Made by a program: the position numbers and the translations under genes
Notes under the pieces: model-generated
Database searches by the model: none
What the model saw: only the letters and a program-made list of their open reading frames with translations
Told to the model about the DNA's origin: nothing
IMG/VR virus record: IMGVR_UViG_3300025705_000017
Coordinates: 1-28,242 of that record
Source: a virus
Reading direction: 5' to 3' (one strand)
Length of the DNA: 28,242 bases
Shown here: in pieces, positions 17,401-23,928 of the stretch
Layout of the letters: each line of letters begins with the position of its first letter
Position numbering within the stretch: position 1 is the first letter of the stretch

Positions 17401-18024
17401 GCAAAAACACAAATTGTTGACAATCAAAAATGTGTTGCGGTACAAAAAATTAATAAACCTTATGTTGATATTACACGAAAAAGTATTACTCAGACTAAAT
17501 TTAAAACTTTAATTGACGGAAGTAGTAATCTTAATGAAAATGTAAAACGATTTATTTTTGGGGTGGGTTATGTTGAAAATGGTAATGGTACTAATGTGGA
17601 GAGTATAAACAATAATCACTTCAACTTAAAAAACCTTAAAGAAAACGCAAGATGGACAATTAACTTTGAAGAACAAACCTGTGTAAATGATAATAACTAT
17701 GCGGTACCATACTTATCATTTAAATCGCCAGCCGATTCAATTAAATTTATGGGTCAAGTATGTTCACAGTATAAACAAATAATTGACGCATTTTTAGTTA
17801 ATACAACAATAAATGGTAATTTACCTAAAACATTTGCATACTTATGGTATTATACCTTTAGATTTACTACTATGGATAAAGAATTGACTGCGGGTAGTAA
17901 TATCGATGATTCGATTATTGCGTCAGTTAATCATGATTTAAATGCGAATAGCGTATCAAAACAACTTTTTGATAAAGCTGAGGCGGTTTTTAAATCTAAA
18001 ATAAACACTTGGAATAGAAACTAA
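11413..18024 (+). CDS. Giant baseplate hub protein with possible C-terminal muralytic domain
   Basis: 2203 aa, the largest gene in the window (6.6 kb). N-terminal residues about 141-255 include LGITRINIKMNPAFVPTVTI, FILTVKGHYGKAIKLELMLK and FLKDTLLDYLYTTPHMYP, a pattern I recall from large phage hub proteins. Residues about 1860-1970 contain NCSVTSMGNVMIQPTMYFNL and FYGPYLITSVTHDITTRDFQ, typical of gp27/VgrG-like hub cores that bind the tube. Residues about 2015-2203 may be a glycoside-hydrolase-like wall-degrading domain: FGVGYVENGNGT with candidate catalytic Glu E2055, then NNHFNLKN about 13 residues later, similar to the E...N-x-F-G/N pattern of glucosaminidase-type enzymes. It may replace T4 gp27 plus gp5 lysozyme. 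The ATG overlaps the gp53-like gene by 11 bases. The central 1500 residues are unassigned. Hub role likely; the enzyme call is tentative. Confidence 0.68.
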   Translation: MADNKFFGNDKVYVQTEYDNVVLIDPNKVVNSDGTVQERNVKQENLITYANLEARVIPRTKLAIGSNYSDSVKNVGVAQLKVNFMEGNPQNQKEPNVNLGGKDSEDPKYFDSTWTDQFLPGQNNKMENDIFSSGRGVDTQLLGITRINIKMNPAFVPTVTIEMTDVQGRVLFERGDKSPYSIFMNLPYPIFILTVKGHYGKAIKLELMLKDFNARFEPSDGSYKITTSYVARSHAFLKDTLLDYLYTTPHMYPKSYELENVKGVPAGGTVAIDKIDTTKGMEKIKEVYSLYKAKGLVSEDFPEITLNQMRMRLEYFNRYVMEAYSKEDMSVLTNIVNYERAITKYRRSLYPDVGKNWYNQYIDRNQIYILKDTKATVLYGLNPDLDEQGRRTAISKLKIAIDEGNKSLQDNPTFFLPGTYEIEGKSNPSKIAVNIKASDLIEDITDPEVIDYKATYIKRNGNEPTEEQLKKFEGDIKGAFKVSSKSYKVGKDGELQETDSPSVLIAFGGVFKSANFQNGSFLAKLAKIETTFKRLKEEIETKLSEALAKKIVSSDVGLGFNPTMNNVLAVICANAEAFYRLMDETHRRAWDVRDNPVRLTAIFEKEFGVDASKNSLKTVKVDGKEPTLQNSQIVYPWPQYFIEETVDNKTEYTLTYPGDPAVVNTLQGWNHNVWPEIQFTEEYITASLEKDKPNININYGNETQVTNYIGINSVEFPFDNSPYTNEEYVSFFYEIYERTYLGANYSKVVRNNNFRKTLYNVLADFESSNIKDGVDNIPELMKILKEFKFNASTFNRYLLSISNNGEGSYFARKVRDIYTQNYIKGYIEHDFGIYSQESMNTNSVEVISSTESVKDLETYITGTSSNATTLMDVYPFNNLKWLKENISNGKDISNIERANSTTSIMNFNILKKSIATFDDQSSDDVRYKNNFITYYQYDKNYPSNPNQNTSNNSDSTQYQTNAQVKDYYLNRENKDFYLTESPIDYGTDYNTATNNLTTIQTTSLLNTPYFTNAILKGVSGETNQEVNPYVGLGYIYLNSLPLPTLSEKYLTKNTSDAGVDTVKWGDNIYAGLSKFAALHKIPYLWLLKYGSIWHRYKEDKVGNGDILDGIWKDFDYVNAYDPITNDINKVYDVQNYTGGSATYVPQKTEVVPVLIPNIINPTLPGTLVNFNKQITKNGFYPKVVNDTYKFFTGKSPLTGYTNTEMNDLFNNGKFKLGKSQSNFLPAGYDQDNVLNTLNYDSYYQYFDIEGNVSFDFNFTVSGENTTSPKMLIIPSSGYLKFTQAQRECLNSQNHLTQSIDINNKSIQNGNVRSLWASSNYGYYNNEWVRKPKTNQYIKVIDTGDTQQNAFNIINKNNDNPYKSIEEIFAIFSKEMLDEFEKHFLNFCKKDKDYEDIVFNPSTPNDDEYLGAFNIEYNYNIEKVMKSLLIIDKPELTDNSINDVKSISDNQMEQFVNLNKTQIQERDIILKIGNPGRFNRRVFDSFSSIENIVPIDPIDFSYYRENTVPTATNSTTLAASQGTFPEVWDELYLRVGTYEDFDLMYSDNGSFITDFFPVMDIQFTKENVRDLSQIIKVFATQKMNDNNLTKSDFQQTFDDFMSGQVTFQNDMLNQIFTNLNKTLPSVKVNNTQSRISKLDDKGGALKTELWETFKNFNDRWISGQDVKNKTLFEQFLFLDKANRPIGDKVIININQLRGFLKSNLAQTSVLDLIGSILEKNNFIFMPTPSYANFYGRNERVKEGMPNPAFSDVANNTFGTFLEVDTHTSEPKLLAIYVGKPAEKLNTSPENDNYLYGDDSFDISIPSQSGVRATEDGVTNFSDRNKVVAFNVDFGIQNQSIFKSINIDMSQRKNIAPTFQVLADMGAQADGQKVAQQSVSLYNFYKAASYNCSVTSMGNVMIQPTMYFNLRYVPMFYGPYLITSVTHDITTRDFQTSFEGVRMSKYSLKMPNGLISSVNREIVQNYLSEVRRIPTLAGSTADTVTRSTDIKNSSTKSGAKTQIVDNQKCVAVQKINKPYVDITRKSITQTKFKTLIDGSSNLNENVKRFIFGVGYVENGNGTNVESINNNHFNLKNLKENARWTINFEEQTCVNDNNYAVPYLSFKSPADSIKFMGQVCSQYKQIIDAFLVNTTINGNLPKTFAYLWYYTFRFTTMDKELTAGSNIDDSIIASVNHDLNANSVSKQLFDKAEAVFKSKINTWNRN

Positions 18025-18049
18025 TTTAAGAAAAAGAGCATTTATCGTA

Positions 18050-18061
18050 TATTTATAAATA
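18050..18061 (+). promoter_or_regulatory. TATTTATAAATA perfect palindrome (late-promoter-like)
   Basis: A perfect 12-base palindrome that contains TATTTATA and, at 18054-18061, TATAAATA, the exact T4 late promoter box. It ends 7 bases before ATG 18069, so a transcript starting just downstream would be leaderless or nearly so; it may instead be read from further upstream. It shares the flanking AAAAGAT with 4264-4271. Confidence 0.4.
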
Positions 18062-18068
18062 AAAGATT

Positions 18069-18293
18069 ATGGATACTAAAGCATTATTAGACCAGTTTTT
18101 GTCAAAAGACACTAGAATAACTGAAAAAAATACGGGTAATGGTTACAAAGAAGTTTGTGATTTAGATACTGGAGATTGTTATACCGTAAGAATGAGAGAT
18201 GGCCTTATAGAAAGAGTTGATAATTCTATGAAACTAAATAGGACTTTAAGAGTTGAAACACCTCACGGGGTGAAAACACTCTTGAACGGTTAA
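18069..18293 (+). CDS. Small conserved-looking protein, 74 aa, unknown function
   Basis: 74 aa, with a helical N-terminus (MDTKALLDQFLSKDT) and a central strand segment CDLDTGDCYTVRMRDGLIER that contains two cysteines six residues apart (C50 region) and a Gly turn, followed by a basic tail. It lies 44 bases after the giant hub gene and 13 bases before the 205-aa gene, in the same direction. The ATG follows AT-rich DNA without Shine-Dalgarno sequence. I do not recognise a family. It could be a small virion or assembly protein; the compact Cys-strand-Gly pattern suggests a small beta fold, not a metal site. Confidence 0.7.
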   Translation: MDTKALLDQFLSKDTRITEKNTGNGYKEVCDLDTGDCYTVRMRDGLIERVDNSMKLNRTLRVETPHGVKTLLNG

Positions 18294-18306
18294 AAAAAAA
18301 TACAAA

Positions 18307-18924
18307 ATGTCTGTAGATAAGAAAATATTAGAAGAGATAAGTAAATATAATAATATTAACAAATATATTAGCGAGCAAGAAACTGATTTGCCTGAACCAA
18401 TTGAAGGTGGAGGTGAAGATGTTGAGTTAGATGGTTCTGAACTTGATATTGACGATGTACAACCTGTCGATGTTGAGTCTGACCCTGAAGTGGAAGTTGT
18501 GGGTGAACCTACATCTGAATTAAGTGGTGAAGAAAGTGGTACTGAAGAATTAGATATCACTGATTTAGTGACGACTCAAAAAGATATGTCTACCAAACAA
18601 GAGGAGTATATGGATAGTATGATGGATAGGTTAAATGACCTCACTTCTAAATTATCTGATATGGATAAAATATTAGTCAAAATTAATAGTTTAGAAGATA
18701 AAGTAGAAAAGTATCGTCAAAAATCTCCTGAAGAAAAATTACAATTAAGAAGTTTAGATAGTTATCCGTATAATCAAAAGTTAACTGATTTCTTTATGGA
18801 CAAAGGTCCCGATATGGAAAAAACGGGTAAAAATGAATATGTTTTAACTTCCGATGAAGTTGAGAACTACACTGATAGAGACATTAAAGATTCATTTGAT
18901 GCACCATTAGAAAACGAATATTAA
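18307..18924 (+). CDS. Acidic/coiled-coil protein, 205 aa, possible virion or scaffold protein
   Basis: 205 aa in three parts. The N-terminal helix (ILEEISKYNNINKYISEQE, residues about 8-26) is followed by a very acidic, low-complexity stretch (about 27-88, many Asp/Glu). A coiled coil (about 96-138) has LNDLTSKLSDMDKILVKINSL. A distinct C-terminal part (about 140-205) includes KSPEEKLQLRSLDSYPYNQK and LTDFFMDKG, which looks like a conserved folding unit. The strongly acidic stretch is reminiscent of scaffold or chaperone proteins. It is the last gene before the terminator at 18964, so it closes the structural operon. I do not recognise a named T4 gene. Virion association would be the simplest test. 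Confidence 0.65.
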   Translation: MSVDKKILEEISKYNNINKYISEQETDLPEPIEGGGEDVELDGSELDIDDVQPVDVESDPEVEVVGEPTSELSGEESGTEELDITDLVTTQKDMSTKQEEYMDSMMDRLNDLTSKLSDMDKILVKINSLEDKVEKYRQKSPEEKLQLRSLDSYPYNQKLTDFFMDKGPDMEKTGKNEYVLTSDEVENYTDRDIKDSFDAPLENEY

Positions 18925-18963
18925 CACCCCTTATATATTATATCAACTTTATAAATAAAAATT

Positions 18964-18990
18964 AAAGACCATTCTAAATGGTCTTTTTTT
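18964..18990 (+). terminator. Intrinsic terminator closing the structural operon
   Basis: A perfect 10-bp stem (18964-18973 with 18977-18986) with a 3-base loop is followed by further T residues. It separates structural genes from the replication cassette. Confidence 0.88.
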
Positions 18991-18992
18991 AT

Positions 18993-19025
18993 TTGACTTA
19001 ATGACTTTCTTTGTTATATTATAAT
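18993..19025 (+). promoter_or_regulatory. 32: Promoter candidate for the gp32 gene
   Basis: TTGACT (18993-18998) with a 16-base spacer to TATATT (19015-19020), each one mismatch from the sigma70 boxes. An overlapping TATAATTG (19020-19027) is one mismatch from the Bacteroidota -7 element TAnnTTTG, but its spacing to the upstream TTTG is long. The placement directly after a terminator and 40 to 50 bases before the gp32 ATG supports an early or middle host-type promoter; there is no TATTTATA box here. Confidence 0.5.
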
Positions 19026-19066
19026 TGAGTAAACGATAAATAAATAATAACAGAGAAAAAAAAATT

Positions 19067-19927
19067 ATGGCAAATGCATTAGACGCGGTATTGGCTCAGT
19101 ATGAGCAAAATACTTCAAAATCAAACACAGGAAAACAATCTATCTCTCAAGAAGATAGGTTAAAACGTTATTTCACGACTTATTTACCAAAAGGTACGAG
19201 TTCGGGACAGAAAAGAGTACGTATACTACCAACACCTGACGGTTCATCACCTTTTAAAGAAGTGTGGTATCATGAGGTACAGATTGATGGTAAATGGACA
19301 AAACTTTACGACCCAGGAAAAAATGACGGAGAACGTTCACCTCTTACTGAGGTTTACGAAGAGCTAATCTCAACAGGTAAAGAATCCGATAAAGATTTAG
19401 CTAGGCAGTATCGTCCACGTAAATTTTACATTGTAAAACTTATCGACAGAGATAATGAGGACCACGGACCTAAATTTTGGAGATTTAAAGATAATTACAA
19501 ACAAGAAGGTATCTTAGATAAAATTATTCCAATTTGGAAAGCAAAGGGTGATGTGACCGACGCTAATGAGGGACGTGACTTGATGGTCGAACTATCAAAG
19601 GCAAAAACACCTAAAGGTATTGAGTACACTGTAGTACAAACGGTTATGTATGATGACCCATGTGCTATTCATACGGATGAGTCCCAAATGAAAGAATGGA
19701 TGACTAATGAGTTAACATGGCAAGATGTTTATGCACAGAAACCCGTAGAGTATTTAGAGGCGATTGCGAGAGGTGAAACACCTGTATGGAGTAGTGACCT
19801 AAAGAAGTACGTATATGGTGATGACTCTTCTGAAGTAGTCTTAGGTGGTTCAAATGAATCAACTAAAACTGAGGAGACTACTGACCCACAATCAAAAATG
19901 GGTGTAGACACAGACTTACCATTTTAA
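19067..19927 (+). CDS. 32: Single-stranded DNA-binding protein (gp32-like)
   Basis: 286 aa (T4 gp32: 301). It coats ssDNA at replication forks and recruits UvsX, helicase and repair partners. The pattern fits gp32: an N-terminal basic/Gln region for cooperativity; the core with YLPKGTSSGQKRVRILPTPD, then WYHEVQIDGKWTKLYDP (strands that bind ssDNA) and aromatic-rich KFYIVKLIDRDNEDHGPKFW; and a Thr/Glu acidic C-terminal tail for partner binding. T4 gp32 has a Cys/His zinc site; this protein has one Cys only (DPCAIH), so the zinc site is absent. The tail ends in DTDLPF, close to the DDIPF-type tip of bacterial SSB (see findings). It lies alone between two terminators with its own promoter candidate, consistent with high dosage. 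Confidence 0.88.
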   Translation: MANALDAVLAQYEQNTSKSNTGKQSISQEDRLKRYFTTYLPKGTSSGQKRVRILPTPDGSSPFKEVWYHEVQIDGKWTKLYDPGKNDGERSPLTEVYEELISTGKESDKDLARQYRPRKFYIVKLIDRDNEDHGPKFWRFKDNYKQEGILDKIIPIWKAKGDVTDANEGRDLMVELSKAKTPKGIEYTVVQTVMYDDPCAIHTDESQMKEWMTNELTWQDVYAQKPVEYLEAIARGETPVWSSDLKKYVYGDDSSEVVLGGSNESTKTEETTDPQSKMGVDTDLPF

Positions 19928-19944
19928 TAACAACTAATATGATG

Positions 19945-19976
19945 ATGGTGACGACAGTGATGTCGTCACCATTTTT
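19945..19976 (+). terminator. Strong intrinsic terminator after gp32
   Basis: A perfect 12-bp stem (19945-19956 with 19961-19972), GC-rich for this genome, has a GTGA loop and is followed by a T-run. It limits gp32 mRNA; uvsX downstream then needs read-through or another promoter. Confidence 0.92.
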
Positions 19977-19994
19977 ATCAATTTAAAAAAAAAT

Positions 19995-20999
19995 ATGGCA
20001 ATAAAGAAAAAAGATTTTAGTAGTATAAAAAAGAAATTTTCTACATCCGCAAAATACAAACCACAAAGGTTTTTTGATTTGGGTGAGGATTTCTTAGATG
20101 CTGTTGGATTACCTGGACCAGCAATAGGTCATTTAAATATGTTTTTAGGGCATTCAGATACGGGTAAAACAACTGCGTTAGTAAAAGCGGCAGTAGATGC
20201 ACAGAAAAAAGGTATATTACCTGTATTCATTATTACGGAACAAAAATGGTCTTTTGAACACGCAAAACTTATGGGTTTCGAGTGTGATGAAGTAGTTGAT
20301 GAGGAAACAGGTGAATTAGATTGGGACGGCTTCTTTATTTTTAATAATAATTTTAATTATATAGAACAAATAACTGACTTTATTAATGAATTATTAGACG
20401 CTCAGTCTAAAGGTGAATTAGACTATGACTTATTGTTCTTATGGGATTCAGTAGGTTCAGTACCATGTAAAATGACTTTTGACGGTAAAGGTGGTAAAAT
20501 GCATAACGCATCTACATTAGCGGATAAGATAGGTATGGGTATCAACCAAAGAATTTCGGGCTCACGTAGAGCGGATTCTAAGTATGAGAATACTTTATTA
20601 ATTGTTAATCAACCTTGGGTACAACTTCCTGATAACCCATTTGGGCAACCTAAGATAAAGAGTAAAGGAGGTGAAGCGATTTGGTTAAATTCTTCTTTAG
20701 TTTTCTTATTTGGTAATCAAAAAGATGCGGGTACTACCACTATATCTGCAGTTAAGAACAAAAGAAAAGTAAAGTTCGCTTCAAGAACAAAAATATCAGT
20801 AATGAAAAATCACATTAATGGATTAGGATATGCTGATGGGAAAATAATTGTAACCCCACACGGATTCTTAGCAGGTAAGGAAAGTAGTGAAGAAAAAAAA
20901 TCAATTGAAAAATACAAAGGTGAACAATCTGAGTATTGGAAAGAAGTCATTGGAGTAGAAGGTGACTTTAAGTTAGAAGAAGAAAAACAGGAAGTGTAA
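19995..20999 (+). CDS. uvsX: UvsX-like RecA-family recombinase
   Basis: 334 aa recombinase that forms filaments on ssDNA (with gp32 partner) and drives strand invasion, used in T4-type recombination-dependent replication and repair. Walker A is GHSDTGKTT at residues 52-60, Walker B is LLFLWDS at 146-152, and the L2-region signature is NQPW at 205-208. Its P-loop has a full GxxxxGKT pattern. The C-terminus (from about 290) is highly charged, ending EEEKQEV. It lies 18 bases after the terminator's T-run; the RNase H gene follows 18 bases later, which fits a replication operon. Start ATG follows an A-run with no Shine-Dalgarno sequence. A host-type RecA is less likely given the neighbours and the length. 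Confidence 0.88.
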   Translation: MAIKKKDFSSIKKKFSTSAKYKPQRFFDLGEDFLDAVGLPGPAIGHLNMFLGHSDTGKTTALVKAAVDAQKKGILPVFIITEQKWSFEHAKLMGFECDEVVDEETGELDWDGFFIFNNNFNYIEQITDFINELLDAQSKGELDYDLLFLWDSVGSVPCKMTFDGKGGKMHNASTLADKIGMGINQRISGSRRADSKYENTLLIVNQPWVQLPDNPFGQPKIKSKGGEAIWLNSSLVFLFGNQKDAGTTTISAVKNKRKVKFASRTKISVMKNHINGLGYADGKIIVTPHGFLAGKESSEEKKSIEKYKGEQSEYWKEVIGVEGDFKLEEEKQEV

Positions 21000-21017
21000 C
21001 AATTTAACGCATAAAAA

Positions 21018-22034
21018 GTGGTTAAAACATTATTAATTGACGGAAATAATTTATTTAAAATAGGTTTTCATGGAGTTAGAGATTTCTATCATGAGGGTAA
21101 ACATATTGGAGGTATCTATCATTTTGTCAATACAATCAAAAAGTTTCTTAATGAACACAATCATGATAAAGTAATTGTGTTTTGGGATGGGGAGAATAAC
21201 TCATCCCAAAGAAAACTTATTTCACCAGACTATAAGGGTAATCGTAGGCAAACTTTAAATGAGGCTAAAAAAGAATCGTTTGAGTGGCAAGTACAACAAG
21301 TTAAAGCTTATCTTGAAGAAATGTTTATCAGACAAGTTTCTGTTAAAAATACTGAAAGTGATGATTTAATTGCTTATTACTGTCAAATATCTGAAAACGA
21401 GTATAAGACTATATATTCTTCAGATAAAGACCTTACACAACTTATATCGGACAAAGTGGAGGTGTACCAACCGATGAAGAGAATAACCCTTAAAAATGGA
21501 GATTTAGTCCCTTTAAAGGATATATCTATCCCTCACCAAAACATATCAACATTTAAGATTATATCGGGAGATAAATCCGATAATATTGACGGTATCCGTT
21601 ATATGGGAGAAAAAACATTTGTTAAGTTATTTCCCGAAATAGTTGATAGTGTCGTAACTATTGATGATATTTTAAAACGTGCGGAGGAGCTACATAAAAA
21701 TGATAAAGACAATCGAGCATTACAAAATTTACTCTCAGGTAAAACTAAAAGAGGAATTTATGGTGAAGAATTTTTTATAATAAATAAAAAACTCGTAGAT
21801 TTGTCTCAACCATTATTAACTGAAGACTCAAAAGAAATAATTAAACAGTACCATACAGAAAATTTAGACCCTGATGGTAGAGGTTATAAAAACTTAATGA
21901 GAATGATGATGAAAGATGGAATTTTTAAGTATCTACCAAAACATGACAACGCGTGGGTTGAATTTTTAACCCCTTTTATGAAATTAACAAGAAAAGAAAA
22001 AAGAAGATTTAAAACTAAAAAACGTTTAATATGA
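21018..22034 (+). CDS. rnh: RNase H, FEN-1/PIN family 5'-3' nuclease (T4 Rnh-like)
   Basis: 338 aa nuclease that removes RNA primers and short DNA flaps of lagging-strand fragments. The metal-binding acidic residues fall in typical places: LLIDGNN near the N-terminus, VFWDGENN with the following RKLISPDYKGNR arch, TESDDLIAYY, and IYSSDKDLTQLI. The helix-three-turn-helix follows as IISGDKSDNIDGIRYMGEKT. T4 Rnh is 305 aa, so this protein has some extra C-terminal basic sequence (KLTRKEKRRFKTKK, residues about 320-335), perhaps DNA- or partner-binding. The start is GTG at 21018, since the protein begins directly with the first strand (VKTLLIDGNN) and no ATG lies just upstream. Its last four bases (ATGA) overlap the next gene, so they are probably co-translated. 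Confidence 0.88.
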   Translation: MVKTLLIDGNNLFKIGFHGVRDFYHEGKHIGGIYHFVNTIKKFLNEHNHDKVIVFWDGENNSSQRKLISPDYKGNRRQTLNEAKKESFEWQVQQVKAYLEEMFIRQVSVKNTESDDLIAYYCQISENEYKTIYSSDKDLTQLISDKVEVYQPMKRITLKNGDLVPLKDISIPHQNISTFKIISGDKSDNIDGIRYMGEKTFVKLFPEIVDSVVTIDDILKRAEELHKNDKDNRALQNLLSGKTKRGIYGEEFFIINKKLVDLSQPLLTEDSKEIIKQYHTENLDPDGRGYKNLMRMMMKDGIFKYLPKHDNAWVEFLTPFMKLTRKEKRRFKTKKRLI

Positions 22035-22495
22035 AAGAAAAAACAGAAACAACCAAATTAGAGTTCTTAATGACTCTAAATGATAACTTTGTTGTACAGA
22101 GGTACTTTAATGTTAGAGGGTATAACCCTAAGGCTAGAGGGAGTGTTGAACTTTATGAGGTAATCAGAAATGCGTCTGAAGTAATTCAGGAAGATTTGAA
22201 AATCAAATCGTGTAACTACCTTTCAGAAAATATTGGTCAAATAACGGTCAATCCTGAATTGTTAGAGACATCAAATACTGAAGGTGATGAGTATTTTAAC
22301 ATCTATCTTAAGATAGGAGATGAGACAATTTGTCATAGAATTTGGGATGCTAAAATATACCCACCTAAGACTAGATACACTGTGGATGTACGCCCACACC
22401 TAAAAAAGTTACTTCGCGAGTTAACTGACACTTTCTCAAGTGAAAATTTAACTTACAAGTACATGGAGCATTCACTAATTCACCCATATTTATAA
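22031..22495 (+). CDS. Unknown replication-cassette protein, 154 aa
   Basis: 154-aa protein of unrecognised family. It starts with ATGA overlapping the RNase H stop and ends just before the helicase gene (31 bases), so its job is probably linked to replication. The sequence mixes a helical N-terminus (TTKLEFLMTLNDNFVVQRYF, then a charged VRGYNPKARGS segment) with strands in the middle (FNIYLKIGDETICHRIWDAK) and a helix near the end (HLKKLLRELTDTF). There is no visible P-loop, zinc site or catalytic motif. Position suggests a helicase loader, a helicase or gp32 partner, or an accessory nuclease subunit; none is supported by motif. Confidence 0.72.
   Translation: MKEKTETTKLEFLMTLNDNFVVQRYFNVRGYNPKARGSVELYEVIRNASEVIQEDLKIKSCNYLSENIGQITVNPELLETSNTEGDEYFNIYLKIGDETICHRIWDAKIYPPKTRYTVDVRPHLKKLLRELTDTFSSENLTYKYMEHSLIHPYL
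22487..22494 (+). promoter_or_regulatory. TATTTATA box before the helicase gene
   Basis: TATTTATA lies over the end of the 154-aa gene, 32 bases before ATG 22527. It overlaps coding sequence, so chance is a fair explanation. Listed for completeness of the motif set. Confidence 0.2.
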
Positions 22496-22526
22496 TTTAC
22501 AAACACAGATTAAAACTCAAAAAAAT

Positions 22527-23906
22527 ATGTCAAAAGAAAAGAATTTTGGTTACCTCGGTAATACATTTCAACTACAAATACTTAACAATATTATCCTTCA
22601 TAAGGATTTTGCAAGTTCTATTGTAGATGTGTTGGAACCTAAGTACTTTGACAATCAATATTTTAAGTTAATCATGCAGATGACCAAGGAGTATTATCAC
22701 AAGTACGAACACGCTCCTTCGTTCTCAACACTTGAACAAATTACAAAATCAGAAGTTACATCACCTATGGCCCAAAAAATGGTCTTAGATATGATTACTC
22801 AAGTAGTAGACGCACCTGATGATGGATACCAATACGTTCAAGAAAAGGCGTTAAAGTTCTGTAAACAACAAGAATTACAGAAGGTAATGACTAAAGCACA
22901 GAAGATTATCGATAAAGGTGATTTTGAATCTTATGACCATTTAGAAGAAATGGTAAGAGAAGCTTTACAAGTTGGGGAAGTCGATACGGGAACTGCAGAT
23001 GTTTTTTTTAATTTAGATGAGGTTTTGGATGATGATTTTAGACATCCGATTCCGATTGGAATAACAGGTATAGATAACCTACTAAAAGGTGGGTTAGCGA
23101 AGGGTGAAATTGGTGTTATTTTAGCTCCGACAGGTGTTGGTAAAACCACAGTACTTAGTAAAATAGCTAATAACGCATTTAACTTAGGTTATAATGTTTT
23201 ACAAATATTTTTCGAAGACAACCCTAAGATTATACAAAGAAAACATTTCACTATGTGGACAAAAATCGCACCCGATAATTTGTCACTACAAAGGGAAGAA
23301 GTTTTAGAAAAAGTAAGACAAATTAAAGAAAATGCATCTAATCGATTAGTTCTAAAGAAGTTACCATCCGATACGTTAACGATGAATCAGATAAAGAATC
23401 AGATACGTAAAATGATAGCGGAAGGGACTAAAATAGATTTAGTTGTAGTTGATTATATTGATTGTATCGTTCCCGATAAAAATTTAGGGGACGAATGGAA
23501 AAGTGAAGGTTCGGTTATGAGAGGGTTTGAATCTATGTGTCATGAATTAGATATAGCAGGATGGACGGCCACTCAAGGTAACCGTTCTTCAATATCTTCT
23601 GAAGTAGTTACTACGGACCAAATGGGTGGTTCAATTAAGAAAGCTCAAGTAGGTCACGTTATTATTTCTGTTGCTAAATCCCTACAACAGAAAGAAATGA
23701 ATTTAGCAACAATTGCTATTACTAAATCAAGAATTGGTAAAGATGGAATTGTATTTGAAAATTGTAAATTCGATAACGAAATGATAGAAATTGATACGGA
23801 CAGTAGTGTAACATTCTTAGGAATGGAAGAACAAAAAGAAGAAAAGAACAAAGTACGTATTCAAGAACTTCTACAAAAAAGAAAACAAAGGGAAAATAAA
23901 TTATAA
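22527..23906 (+). CDS. 41: Replicative DNA helicase (gp41, DnaB-like)
   Basis: 459 aa hexameric 5'-3' helicase that unwinds the fork. The N-terminal domain (about 1-150) is helical, as in DnaB-like N domains that dock primase. The RecA-like motor starts near 170: Walker A is APTGVGKTT at residues 200-208, Walker B is LVVVDYID near 304-311, and further helicase motifs follow (TATQGNRSS near 350, and the region around IAITKSRIGKDG near 395-406). T4 gp41 is 475 aa, so the length fits. The C-terminal 30 residues are highly charged (KKRKQRENKL). A primase gene (T4 gene 61) is not seen in this window. It lies between an unknown gene and nrdB in one direction with short gaps. Confidence 0.9.
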   Translation: MSKEKNFGYLGNTFQLQILNNIILHKDFASSIVDVLEPKYFDNQYFKLIMQMTKEYYHKYEHAPSFSTLEQITKSEVTSPMAQKMVLDMITQVVDAPDDGYQYVQEKALKFCKQQELQKVMTKAQKIIDKGDFESYDHLEEMVREALQVGEVDTGTADVFFNLDEVLDDDFRHPIPIGITGIDNLLKGGLAKGEIGVILAPTGVGKTTVLSKIANNAFNLGYNVLQIFFEDNPKIIQRKHFTMWTKIAPDNLSLQREEVLEKVRQIKENASNRLVLKKLPSDTLTMNQIKNQIRKMIAEGTKIDLVVVDYIDCIVPDKNLGDEWKSEGSVMRGFESMCHELDIAGWTATQGNRSSISSEVVTTDQMGGSIKKAQVGHVIISVAKSLQQKEMNLATIAITKSRIGKDGIVFENCKFDNEMIEIDTDSSVTFLGMEEQKEEKNKVRIQELLQKRKQRENKL

Positions 23907-23928
23907 ATTTTTTTAAAAACAATAGTAA

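Noticed and set aside
18950-18957. TATAAATA, an exact T4 late promoter box, in the gap after the 205-aa gene
   Set aside because: It lies before the terminator at 18964, so a transcript from it would stop at once; it is probably chance in AT-rich DNA, or would yield only a tiny RNA.
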